Part shown: piece after piece, positions 1 to 13,000 of the stretch
How positions within the stretch are numbered: the stretch's first letter is position 1
Layout: each line of letters starts with the position of its first letter
From: Branchiostoma floridae
Taxonomy: Eukaryota; Chordata; Leptocardii; Amphioxiformes; Branchiostomatidae
DNA: 64,000 nt
Direction: 5' to 3'
Assembly: GCF_000003815.2 (NCBI RefSeq)
Contig: NC_049980.1
Coordinates: 21,837,249 to 21,901,248, forward strand
Position numbers and translations under genes: made by a program
Notes under the pieces: generated by a model
What the model was told of the DNA's origin: nothing
The model's input: the letters and a program-made list of their open reading frames with translations, nothing else
Database searches by the model: none

Positions 1-1099
1 CGTTCCCTTTGCACATCCTTGGGTCCAGGAATAACAGTCACCGGCCTCAGCGTAAGACACATCGTTGTATCCTGTGCTCATGGAAAAGGTAGACATAAGA
101 CGATATTGCTCAACAGTGACGGGACCATAGAACGTAAAGTATGTAACAAACAACAAGGCGTTTTTAACCATGGTACCAGCAACACATTTTTACACTCTAA
201 GCATTAATGGATTACGCATCAATGGATTAAAGAACTCAAGGATTTTCTGCCGGCTCACTCCACTGTGTTCCCGCCGAGTGTTTTAATGCGAACGTGCCAT
301 CACTACATGTAACGTTACTAGTATATACTTGTAGATATACTGGTATCAGTGCAGCTCAACAGTTTGGAAGTAAAAACATAGACGGTGGTATGGAATAGTC
401 AAATGTTTGCCTACCATTGCTTTTGGCAAAGGTGAAGTCATCTCTTATCACCATGATTGTGTTGTTTTCAAACTTGATCCTGATCTTGTTGAACATCGTG
501 GTCCCGGCATCTGCAGATTGGTCCTTGAGATGAAATATACAAGGTGACCTTGCATTGTAATCAAAACACGTTTCTGTTGCACTTTGCGGTGCTTCCTGGT
601 GTTCCAAATCAACTAATGTCAATTTCTAACCACCACAATGTTTAGCAACTTTTTTCTTGGCTTGAAAGCTCATATGTCTCAAAAAAAGTCAGTGTAACTG
701 ATTCATCCTGAAGCACAGTTTAACCGTCCAACTCCAGTCTTCAGAATTGACAGAGGCTGCAATTGGAGGGTCAAAACATTGATCCACTTTTTGTGTTGAA
801 AATAGTTTAACTTTGACTCAGACTTTGTCTCGTGGTAAATAGTCCGCCATTTACCTGTAATGGGCCGTCACACAGATGTCCATGTATTAAGCGATCAGCA
901 AAGACGATTGCGTAGTTCTTCTCTGGGCCAGACGGCAGGGACAGGAACTCTTCCGGGTTTTCGGACGCCATATTGTGGCAATAGACGCTGATGGATACAT
1001 CTGTGCACGCCGTGAAAGGGTAGAGTGTGTACTCTCCATCGCCGCCTGTAGGATTCATAGCTTTCGCTTCATGGCACGTTGTAGCCCTGACATCTGTAG
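1..1099 (-). CDS. Mosaic lectin exons 20-22: GON domain (incomplete at window edge)
   Basis: Exons 1099-855 (phase 1-0), 625-415 (0-1) and 71-1 (1, continuing off the window) encode most of a GON domain, residues about 1233-1408. Motifs in order are [64 protein letters not shown] and [13 protein letters not shown], matching the order in the C-terminal GON domain of ADAMTS9 and ADAMTS20. The known context is metalloprotease plus thrombospondin repeats; none is visible here. The domain should end roughly 50-70 residues beyond the window, so the stop codon is probably close upstream of base 1. Confidence 0.82.
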
Positions 1100-4000
1100 C
1101 TGTGAAGGAAACGCATCGTATGAGGTTATGTTGATTCGAGCTTTTGTAAAGAAAATATATTATGATAAGACATTGCTTATATCTGGAGAATCTTTCGGGA
1201 AAATGACATATGTAAAAGGAAAATGTACTGTCGCTAACCTGGCGAAAACCGACACTAAAGGATTTTAAGAGAGAATATTGTCTTCAGCTGTATAGAACGA
1301 AGCGAGGACTATGTATGCAAACCGATACACTTGTAGAAACGCCATAACTGCACAGTATCTCAATAGGCACTGCCATTGCAGGGACTATGTGTAGGTAGGT
1401 AGGTTCTGTTCAATATGGCAACCTTGGTGCAATCAACGTCGCCCTTTTAAAAGCTTACAGCCTCAGGCCTTACCACATGTCGGTACGTCGCACAGCTCCC
1501 ATCTCGTGCTGGGATCCGTGGTGTAGCACCAAACTCCGGATTCGCCGTCAGGATTCCGGCAGTAGTTCTGCTCCAGTCCGGATGACGGTAGACGAGCAGT
1601 TATGTTGTTTGCATGTCTATGTGGTGTCTGACTGTCCCAGCGTTGACACGTCTTCCCTGTTTTGGTCGCAGAGACTGTTCCTCGATAGGATGCTCCATTT
1701 CCCTCCTGGCAGTATTCTGAAAAAACAAAACAGCATTTCCCACAGAAGTTGGGAACTGCAAGCTTACCTTACAATTCAACTTTAGCAAACATCAGGTAAG
1801 AGTAGATTTTCAACTTGCGAAAAAAGGCCCTCATTCATCATTCTCTCAGACATTTCAATCCCTAGAACACAATTGACACACCATATTCAAAGTAGATGAA
1901 CTGTATTGATATAGACATCTAACTCATCACCATTACCGGGGTACTAAAGTAAGGCCGAATAGCAAAGAAGATGGACGCTATTAAATAACGTTAGACATCT
2001 AATTCATCACCATTACAAGAGTAATACCGAATGGTAACAGATACCTGTTTGAGGTATTAAAAAAAAAGCAATATAGCAGCTATCTCTGTAAAGAAATGAA
2101 CATGCTGCCTGGATACATTGTCTCATTGCGAATCACTGTTTTTTTCACCTTCTGATGGTGTTGTCTGTACAGTTGGTGGAGGCTGCTCCAGCGGAGTTGT
2201 AAAGTGTCGGATTTCCTCCTCCTTCTGTTGAAGCTGAGTTGTGAAGGCTTGCATCCTGTCAGTTGTGTGCAGCAACAGGTCGTCATTCTGATGTGTAAAT
2301 TCTGCCGCGGTGTGCGGAGTGTTGTCGGGAAGCTCTCCGCTTGGTGATACTGGTAAGTCTGCAGAGTGTTTCAAAATGTTGGTGCGTCTCGATTCAGTTT
2401 TACACACAAAGAGGCACATGCACAGTCATTTACACACATATGCGTTATTTCTGGGTTGTGATATCTAGCCAGCAGAGGAGTTTTATTCCACCGCAGTTCC
2501 AAAACAACTTAAACTTATACCACTTACTCTCGGCATCAAGAGCTGTCTGCCACTCAAAAGTCATAGCCACAGCATGTTCAGAATACGAGATATCAAACCA
2601 GAAAGTTGCGCTGAAGTACCATAACAGGCTGCTAGGAGGGCCCCCAAAATCTAATCGTTTTCAGGTCTCATCAGGACCTACTAACATACCGAATATCAAT
2701 ACAATCCATCCAGGTGTTCTTGAGTTATGCTGGTCTTCTACATAACGTTACATACATACAAACATAACCTTCTTGGCGAAGGTAAATACGTGTAAGACGT
2801 TGCAATAGGGTCGTTTCCTGCAATATGGCATATCATAGCAACATTGAACCACATAATTTATGTATGCTGCAGAGACGTAACGTTAGTTTGCTGTGTTATA
2901 ACGCACGTACACACCCTATGGCACCATTTCCGTGTCAGAATTTCGTGTTATGTACCTTGCACAAGCGCTGGCTGATATATCAATACTTTGTTTCAACCCG
3001 TCGTTTGTTTCGACGCCTGCAAGCATTACCATAACAACAACAAGGCACACTTATCAACGAGTCCAAATACCATTGCGCTAATATTTACCTGTTCTCCCAT
3101 AATACACTTTGAAAATATCGATAATGACGGCATTTGTATTCTATCATATAAACTTCTTCTCTTTATGGAAAGGATATTTCGAATTCTTTCACACCTTTGT
3201 AAAATAGACATAAAATTGTCGAAAAGGTGAAGATGCACAGATGCCATGTTGCCGGTTTGATTTATTTGAGAGTTGTGGGCCAACAAACGTGATGCAGTTA
3301 GATGGAGCTGGACGTGAATGTAAATGTCTATCTTTTCTGATAACAAAGCGAGTAATGTACCTGTGTTTCTGTAGTCAACACAAGCCGGACAGTCACAGTG
3401 GTCTGCAGTGTTGCCGCACCAGTTGTGCTGGGAGCAGCATGGGACACCACCTGCCGGGTTGCATTCAGCAGGGTTACCGTCTTCAGCAGGGTAGCCTTGC
3501 CCGCAACGATGGTCATCACGCCACTTCTTAGGAGCTATCAGGACAAAATGCAGTTAGTCATTTATGGTTTCGCTTTATAATGATTTGTCATATATGTACA
3601 CGCAAATGTCAACCATAGCTATAGGAAGAGCCCTTTGATGTTAGACTCCTTATAATTTTGTTCTTGTTCTCAGTTAATTTCATTCTTTGTTCATTGTTCT
3701 CCACAGTAAATGATTTATTTCTACCCTGACACGTATGTACGCTTGTTTTATGATACACATTTTCATACTATATTTTGACACGGAAATTGTAAAGATGAAA
3801 AAGGGACATAAAGCCCCTTTCGCCCTTTCGCCCTACCAAAATGACGTTTTTATGCTATACTTGAAGCATTGCAGACACATTTACGTTCAGTTTCGTTTAT
3901 TCAGGGTACCTTTAACATACGAAATTTTGACTCGGAAGTGATGAAATAGTAATTTTTGTTTTGAGACGATATCGTATACAAAAAACCATATCGTTTTAAC

Positions 4001-7000
4001 CGGAAAAGAAGTTCGTAGACGCATGTTCGCTATTTTTCCGTGTCAAAATAACGTATCTAAAATGTCATACACGTCACCTTAGGAAAAGGACCCTAGGAAA
4101 GAGTGACGTATGCCCCAAGTAAGTGTGATGTGTTCGTAATTGGTCGGAGGTCACTTATTTTACGTCCCATATGCATGTGGCTTGAATTTAGCACTATACT
4201 GGACACAGCGGCACATCACGTCCACAATGCAAAGAACTATGACACACCTTTCTTATGGAAACACCACTTCATTGTTGGGACTGAGGAATCGAAACAGCAT
4301 CCTCGCTGGCGGCACTGGTGTTGGGTGATGCCTCCCCAGCCACATTCCTGCCGCAGTGACGGTTCCACCAGGCATTCTTCTGGTAACATTCCTGTTGTGA
4401 TGCAGATAACAACATTCAAAAAGATGATCAACCACGAAAACAGAAGTTCTGCATGCGTAGATAAAGTGACCCATCCTACTATAGGATATTTGGTTTGGTT
4501 TGAAGTATAGATGAGGCATGCTTTTTTTACCTAGAATGGCTCGTACTTAAGTACACATCTGAATTTAAGGCTTTTGGACATCCCAAAACAATGCAAGCAC
4601 GGAAAAAGATTGTTACGGAAAAACGACGTTTGAAAAACCAGGTAATTGAATACACATGTGGTTTGAAGTGAACGTAAAAGTAGACGCGCCAAAATACGCG
4701 CTTAGCACATACTGACCTGTAATCTGGTAGACCTCATTTGCCCATGGCCCGCCTTCGCCGTCCGCTGCACAGGCGATGGAAGGGCCGTACTTGGAGTGGG
4801 TGGTGTGCGCATCAGCTGACCCAGCACACCAGCCGCCAGCTTGCAGAGCAAACACGGGAAAACCACGGGAAAGTGCTACCTGGTAACACTTCTCTATGGG
4901 GTTGTTACGTGTAAAGAAGTCACCATCTAGGCGTGCATCTGTCTTCTCGAGGGTCGGAATGGCGCGGTCATAGGCGTCCTCCCAGCAACCCAGGCTGGTA
5001 TATCCGCGGCTTTCGCTTCCTGTATGAGAACGATAGGTATTACTGTACTGTAATCCTTTAGTGTACCTGGTTCGTTAGAGGTAAGGTCTTATCACAAATT
5101 AATTGACATAGTTTCTAATGTATGAACACATACAGTCAAATCCGGTAAGGCTGCCATCTGAAGAAGAATCTGCTTTTTTCCGGCTCTCCTCAAGTCCTGC
5201 CACAGTAACCTGGTATCCAGCCGTATTTTAACTCCCGAGAGTACTCTTCTGTTCTAGTATTTGTGGAAAGGATGGAAGAGACTCGGCGGCTATAATTATG
5301 ATAGGCTGCCCCCATAGACCACCCGATAAATTTAACTGCGACAAGCATGGTACGTAGCATTTTGACTGCATGAAATGAATGCTTGCTTTTAATTAATAAC
5401 AGGGGGCTACGGTATTTTTGTTGCAATAACTCTATTTGGGAAAATTAGCCGAAGAAAATGAGGTAAATGGATTGTCCTCTTTCAAATATGTGGAACAAAC
5501 GACCCTTCAGAACTGAAAATAGATATAAACATATCACAGAGTAGACACGATGCTGGAAACTACTTATCCTTCACCTGCTGGTGTCACTGGTGTCCCGACC
5601 TCTGTAGAAAACTGCTCGTTCTCCTCCTGCCTCTGTTGAAGGTGATTTGTCAGGTCTTGGATCTCCTTCTCCTTCTGTTGAAGTCGTATCTTAAGATCTT
5701 GGATTTCCTCATCCTTCCATTGAAGTTGGGTTGTAACGTCTTGGATCTCCTGATCTTTCCATTGGAGTTGAGTGGTAACGTCTTGGATCTCCTGATCCTT
5801 CCATTGAAGTCGAATGTTAACGTCTTGGATCTCCTCCTCTTTTTGATGAAGTCGAATGGTAACGTCTTGCATCTCCTCCTCCTTTTGATGAAGTCGAGTA
5901 GTAACGTCATGGATCTCCTCCTCCTTTTGATGAAGTCGAGTGGTAACATCATGGATCTCCTCGTCCTTTTGTTCAAGCTGAGCTGTAAGCTCTGTGATGG
6001 TCTGGGCTTGCTCCTGAACCTCTCTGTCTTTCTCATGCAGCTCCTGGATCCGCCACGTACAGCCATCTTCGTCTAGCCCAGGTGTGGTGTGTTGTTCGTG
6101 CCCTGCAAGCATGAATTCATTTGAGATTAATGTAACCATCACTGCTATTGCTATTTGCCGATGCTTTGAATTGAATCACTCGCCAAATCATACTGAGTAA
6201 GTTTAGCACTGATGACAGCCTGTATTGTAAGCACACGGCCAATACTTAAGGTTTACCCTAGTCATTGAAGATTGTACGAGATTTACCAGGATTATTGGAG
6301 GATTCTGTCTCCAAAGGTGGTGCCTCTGTCATCAACATGGTTTGGTCGGAGACTGAAGCTAACGCCACATCTGGAAGAAAACACAAGAGACCAAAATTAA
6401 ATCAAAGACTGAAAGACATAAAATCAAAAATATCCTTGCAATAGCAGACAAATGCATTTAGTGAGATGATAATTCTTTGAAAGGTTTTGGATTCGCTACA
6501 AACTGCATTGAGTTTTTATCATAATAACAGCACCATTTATTCTACACCATAGAATGCTGAAATTGGCAATCAAACATTAATGCAACCAATATGTGTACTA
6601 GTATCTATAGACCGCAAACGTTTGGTGACATGATATAACTAACAAGACCAACTTTTGGTATCTATGCTCTAGCTGCCAACGAAAGTTAGAATTTTTTTGA
6701 GAGAGACGACCTCTACATACATCTCTGTAGGTGGAATTAAAAAGCACTTTCTATCAAAGAGGAGAAGAGATTAATGATGATGATGATGATGATGATGAAT
6801 CCATGCATGTGTTATTTTGTATCATTGTTTAGTAACGGTGTTTTCCGTACCTTTCTCACATACAAAGTGCCGTTTCTTCCTACAGTCTACATCATTCCAC
6901 ATGTAGTCCAATTCCTGACGGATCTCCACGCAGTCTTCGCCGTCTCCAACTACCGCATTATCGGGGTTACCTGGGCGCCAGTGTGTGTAATCTGTATAAA

Positions 7001-10000
7001 ATAGAGATGCTAAAAATACCATACTGTACTGTAATGTTTCCGATGATGTCCCACTTCACAGCATTCTTGTGAACAATATTAAGTCATGCCAGGTATATTG
7101 TAAAATTTTATACATTCGTTTAATTCATAAAAGGTTTATTACCTATCATTATATTCTGATGCCAACAAGCAATATGTAAAAACTCACACAGAGTAACGAG
7201 GTACTTGAGAATTTCCTTAGGTATAAGTATGGAATCTTCCTACGAAGGTCTTTATGTTTGGTGTCGGATATGGCTCTGGGGAAACCAGGATCTGAAAATA
7301 TCCAACCTCTGTTACCTAATGAAGTCTAAAAGTAACCAAACATTCAAGAACGAATTATGATATCCAGATGCAAGGTGGGGCCATACGAAGGTATCAAACT
7401 ATAAAGATGATGAAGCTATGAAATCCTGGTAGTTTAGATGGAAGATCGATTAGAATGGCCCGTCTTCATTAATAGGGGACAGCAATGGCTTAGTACGCAG
7501 GTAAGCACACAGTACAGCTAGTAGGGAATTAATGTACATTCTGCTGAATGCTGACAAACTGATGATAGTTACCAGATGCAGTTAGTTCGGTTCCATCAGT
7601 CCACACAAACGTCCCCTCCTCCTGGGCATCACTTAGACCAATCCAGTAGCTCAGGGTACGTTCGTAGGGGAGTCTCCTACAAGTATACAGAATAATTTCA
7701 GTTGTATCTCATAATTCTATATGACAAGTATACAGAATAACGTCAGCTGTATCTCACAAGTCATCATTCTATCTGACATCTCTTACAAGAATACAAAATA
7801 GCTGCACTTATATCTTATCATTCTGACTGCCATCTCGGACTACAGTACAAAATAACATCTGCTGTAAGTTTTCGTTAAAGTCAGAGTAACTTCATACTTC
7901 TAGCTGACATTGTAATAAAGTTTAACACTCGCCAAACTGGAATTTTTTTCTTCATTCCTGTTTCTACAAAATAAAACACACCAACCTGATTTTCTTCCTG
8001 ATGAAGAGATCTGTTTCTTCGTCCTGGAGGACCGCAAGTCGCCCCCCGTCTTGCTCGCAGATGGTCTTGGCCCTCCTGAAGTTCGCTTTCTTTGTGGAGA
8101 GTCTAAAACACCTGTCTTTAAACCCCACCAAGTATAGAGGTGGACAGATCCATCGACTGATCTTTTCTGAAAAACAACAATGAAAGTTTCCATACTATGG
8201 TTATGAAACTTTACGATTTTTCAGGATCTTAATCTAGGGTTGCACGTGGCGGGTATCAAGGACAATTACATGAAATAGTCCAAAGCAAACCAAGTTCACC
8301 TTAAAACTACTATCAGCTACCTCATCAGCGACCACACTGTGTTTCGAGTTCCATTGAAGTTTGAAGTTTGATTGCAGACGAGGGATAAGCTGTTCTTACA
8401 CATGAACCCTTCATTTTATCCGTGTTTCCGAAGTTCGATCGTGCATCCAACCATCTTAAACCTTGACAAAGATTGTTGTAATGTTGGCCTAATGACGGTA
8501 TCATATGCGGAAGATTACCTTTCTCGCAAATGAAGTTCAACCTTGATGAACAAGGTGCATCATTCCAGTCATGGCCCACAGACATTTCTACACAGTCTTC
8601 CCCGCCACCGTTGTCAGGTTGGTGTGGGTACCAGTTGGTGTATGCTTTGTGTTAAATAAAGGAAATGGAATTGATAGTAATTATGCAATATACAATATGG
8701 TGTTGGCATACACACCAGGCATACACATCTAAGCGACGAGTACGTTTAAACTGTGATCCAAAGCAAGTACAAGCGAAGTGTGTGCAGATTGCAACTGTGC
8801 TTAGCAGTCTTGGTAAAATCTAAATTCCTGATCAAAGTCGAAGATGGCAAGAAGTAGCTTGACAACTTATAAATGGTTAAATGCCCTCTGCTTACAAAGG
8901 CTACACGGAACATTCGAAGACATCAGACACTAATACATTGTACTTGCTAGCGATAGTCTGTGGGAGCCGATTTCAGCATTTCAAATCTTTGACAACTTCT
9001 CAATACAAAAGTGCAAATTGCTGGAGCAGCTTTTGTGTTGAGTATCTCATTACCTAACCTTCATCAACGCATCGATAACTTCATTATAATCAACACCAAA
9101 TGTAATCTTTTTCTTGTGAGTTGCAAGTCATAACTAAAAAAAAATAAGTGCTGCATAATCATAAAGTTGTAGTACCTGCAGGAGATTCCGTCTCATCACT
9201 CCGCACGAACGTCCCTTCGCTGCGCACGTCTGTCAGTCCAATCCAATACGGCTTTCCATCAGCCCTGGGTGGTAACCATGAAGGCTTTATGTAGTGAACT
9301 TTCTGACTGCCCGGTAAACTTGACCCCAACATTGGGCCAGGTTCGCCTACCCGCTTACCTTACTCACATATAGACATGGCGGCACAAGGCAGTAACGGAT
9401 TGCCACCGGCAAAGCATATGGTATACACACAGTAGGGCAGGAACGCCTTAATCTTATCCCCGAACCATGTGTGGAAAAAACACCCAATCTACAAACGATA
9501 TCTCACAAATAAACCTGCGCACATGCAGGAGCACCATTCAACACTTTCATGTCATAAAAAAAGAAAAAGAAAAGAATGTCAAACCTTATTTTCTTCACAA
9601 CTAGGTGGTTGGTGTCTTGGGCATTGATGATCGCTAAAATTCCTCCATCGCGTTGACAAACGGCTTTGGCTTCACCAAATGTCATTTGCTCAGTTGACAA
9701 CTTGTAGCATTTGTTGTTGTACTCGGAGTAGCTATCGGGACAGGGCTGCAGTGGTAGCCCTGATGATAAAGGAAAACATACTATCAATGGTTTGATAAAC
9801 ATGACATGCTTTATCTAGTTAGTAGCATCCGTTTTTAGATCTCAATTCGTTGCATTTACTTTTTGGTCAAGATTGATATAGAATGAGAAATGTTCTTCTA
9901 AAGCATAACGGTGTCTTTGGTCCAGACTCCAGAAATATTTCTTTTGTGTGCCAAATCACCCCATAACTTTTCAATGCAGGCGCTCAATTGAAAGACGTTC

Positions 10001-13000
10001 GTTCGTTCCCTTTGGTCATCATAACACGTGGCACAACCAAGCCATCCAGAACTGCAGAAGAAAAGCAATGAAATTGTGCGTAAATCGTCTAACAGCTATA
10101 GATTTTTTGGAAGCGTATGTTGAAAACGTTTACCTAACCTGGTTTGGGAAAGCTGTTTGAATCTGCTGATGTCAAATCGTTGATTTTGTCCCACAAGGTG
10201 CTGATCGTTTCATCCTGTACCCTGGTCTTCTGCTTTTCCAGCTTCAGTAATTCGTAGAGCTTCTCGCTGCTTGTCTTGGTTGATAGCGGTTGCTCTGAAA
10301 TGTACATAGGAACGAATGAAGTGTCACCTCGTGTAAAGCCTCGTGTCTTCTCTTTACGTCCACAGGGTACAATCAGAAAGTGTGCCGAAATTTAATTATT
10401 AAATCCAGTATCTATACATCATCTCATGGAGTGAGTTGCCATTATATTAACTTATGATTATCCACAAGGTCAAAACTAGTACATTTATGGATGACGTTCT
10501 CTGCAGACTCCACATCCAACAAGGCCTAAGAAAATATCAAGATGGACAAAAAAAAGAGATGCCCACTTTTTAAAAATAGAGAGCATAAACGTTATAACAA
10601 CGACTGCAGCGAGAACATCGTAATATCACAACTAGTCTTTTATTACTGTCTTAAAGCCCCCTTTACAAATAAAGAATTTAGCTCGGCCGAGTTGTTGGCG
10701 AGCTCCAAATGGACATTTTCGGCCGGAGTATGACCGGCGTTTGGGCGATTATGCGGGCCTCGACCGATTTTTATACCCCCCTCACATTATATACGATCTT
10801 CGGACGTTCTTCGCGATCGCAGGAAGGTCGGCTGATTTTAAGATCTTAAGATGGTCTTGCGTATTTTTCGCCTCAAAACTGTCCCCCTCACATATACGCG
10901 AGGCTCGTGAGATCGACGGTGAATAAATCTATGATAATAAACCTCCCATGACCTCTTGCACGCGGACAAGGTAATACAAAACGTTCCTTAGAAAAGGCAA
11001 GAGATCAATAAATGTTGCTTATTTTGTTGTCGTAATCTTTTTAACCAATGAATGGAATGCGTGGGCATAATAGAAATGACGCAAGAAAAGAAAGTGTGTC
11101 ACAAAGCCAGCCTACATACTGCCACAGCGGCCACAATGTTAGAATTACCCTCACATTCCCAGAAATTCAATATTTGTAAACAAACGGAAGTCGGGCGAAC
11201 GTCGCCCGAACGTTGCCCAACTGACGGGCGTTCGCCATCCGATTTGCGCTCGATGATTAATAACTATGTCTTTGCTCGCCTATCGGTCTTCAATCGTTGG
11301 ATTGACGCAAGACTATTGACCGATACCCTTGCAAGGTACGCACGATTTGTACGCACAATCTGCGACTCGGTAACGAGCTGTGCGATTTTGGAGATTTCCT
11401 TCGACTAGTCGCATATGTTAAGAACATGTTTCGCTGCACCGCGACCGTCGTAAGACTCCTGAAAACTGCCGGCGATCCGTAAAAATCGCAAGATGATCGT
11501 GAGAACACCGGACGTCTTACTCACGAAAATATCATTCAGAGTTCGTAAACTAGTCTTCCGATCGAATCGCGCCTATTGTGAGGGGGGTATTAGCAGCTCG
11601 GCCGGCGTTTGCGGGGCACTTGCAGCTGCGCTTAATTTCAGCGAGGCCTCGGCGGCGAGCGTTGAGCTCGGAGAGCTCGTCAATGGGTTGCCTGTAGCTC
11701 GACCGGAGCTTGTCCGAGCAATGGCCAAGACTTGGCCAATACTCGGGCGGCAACCCGACGGTTTTTGACTCTCTCCTTTTCGGTCGGAGTTTGCCCGAAC
11801 TCTTTTGCCTCGCGCCAGACTCGTTCGGGCTTCCTGCAATAACCGGACGATATTCCGCCCGACTTTTAACAAGTTTATCATGCTTTGGGCGAGCGTTGTG
11901 CTGGTGTCGCTGGGAGGTCGGGAGGGCTCCGGCAGAATTTTAACTGTCACCTAATCAATTTGACACCTGTGTTGAACACGTGCCTTTGTTTTGGGCTTTC
12001 ATCTTTAGCAAACAGTTTGTTCCGAAATATAAGATAGATAAAGACTAACGTTACTGCATGAACTTTTCCAAGAAAGCTGCGTACCTTTTATAATGTAAGG
12101 CAATTGGACACGAAGGCAGTACTTCCTGTGTATTTGTTTTTGCTATTATATATACATATAGGTTTGTATGTGTGAGAGATCATATCTTCTTCATGTCTTA
12201 ACGGCTTCCAGTCTGAAACTCGGACGGCCTTTGCCGGCCTTCGCTCGAGGTTCGCCCAAGGTTCGCCCGAGGTTCGCCCGATTTCAGCTTTGTCAAAATT
12301 ATTGTATTATGTTGAATAAGACTGGTCTGTTCACTTTGTGGCCCTTGTGGTAGTTTTCGGATTGGTATATCACAACATTCTTGTTGATATTATTGTTTTC
12401 AGTGTGCCCGTCCACTCCACTCATGTCCTACATATATCCCGCAACTCAGAAATTAAATTTGACACGGATGTTGGCTTTTTACAAGGTTAGTCAGTTCTGA
12501 CTTCGTCCATGTTCAAGACATAGTACAATCTCATTAACAAACTATAATCAGTTGTGTTGAACGGACGTCGGACGGGCTCCGTCCATTGTAAAGGGGGCAG
12601 ATTTTCAGCGAAAAATACAGCCGATACTCACGCGATGATCACATTCGGCGAGCTCTGACCGAGCTACAAATTCGGCCGGCGTCCGCATGAATTGTAAAGC
12701 CGGCTTAAAGCCGGAGCCCGTCCGACGTCCGTTCAACACAACTGATTATAGTTTGTTAATGAGATTGTACTATGTCTTGAACATGGACGAAGTCAGAACT
12801 GACTAACCTTGTAAAAAGCCAATATCCGTGTCAAATTTAATTTCTGAGTTGCGGGATATATGTAGGACATGAGTGGAGTGGACGGGCACACTGAAAACAA
12901 TAATATCAACAAGAATGTTGTGATATACCAATCCGAAAACTACCACAAGGGCCACAAAGTGAACAGACCAGTCTTATTCAACATAATACAATAATTTTGA

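Noticed and set aside
2341-2745. 134-codon plus-strand frame overlapping lectin exon 18
   Set aside because: It runs across the exon-intron border of the minus-strand gene and has no recognisable domain.
5636-6076. Plus-strand 146-residue Leu-rich frame opposite the coiled coil
   Set aside because: It is the antisense of the 42-bp repeat; hydrophobic composition is a by-product of Lys/Glu codons read backwards.
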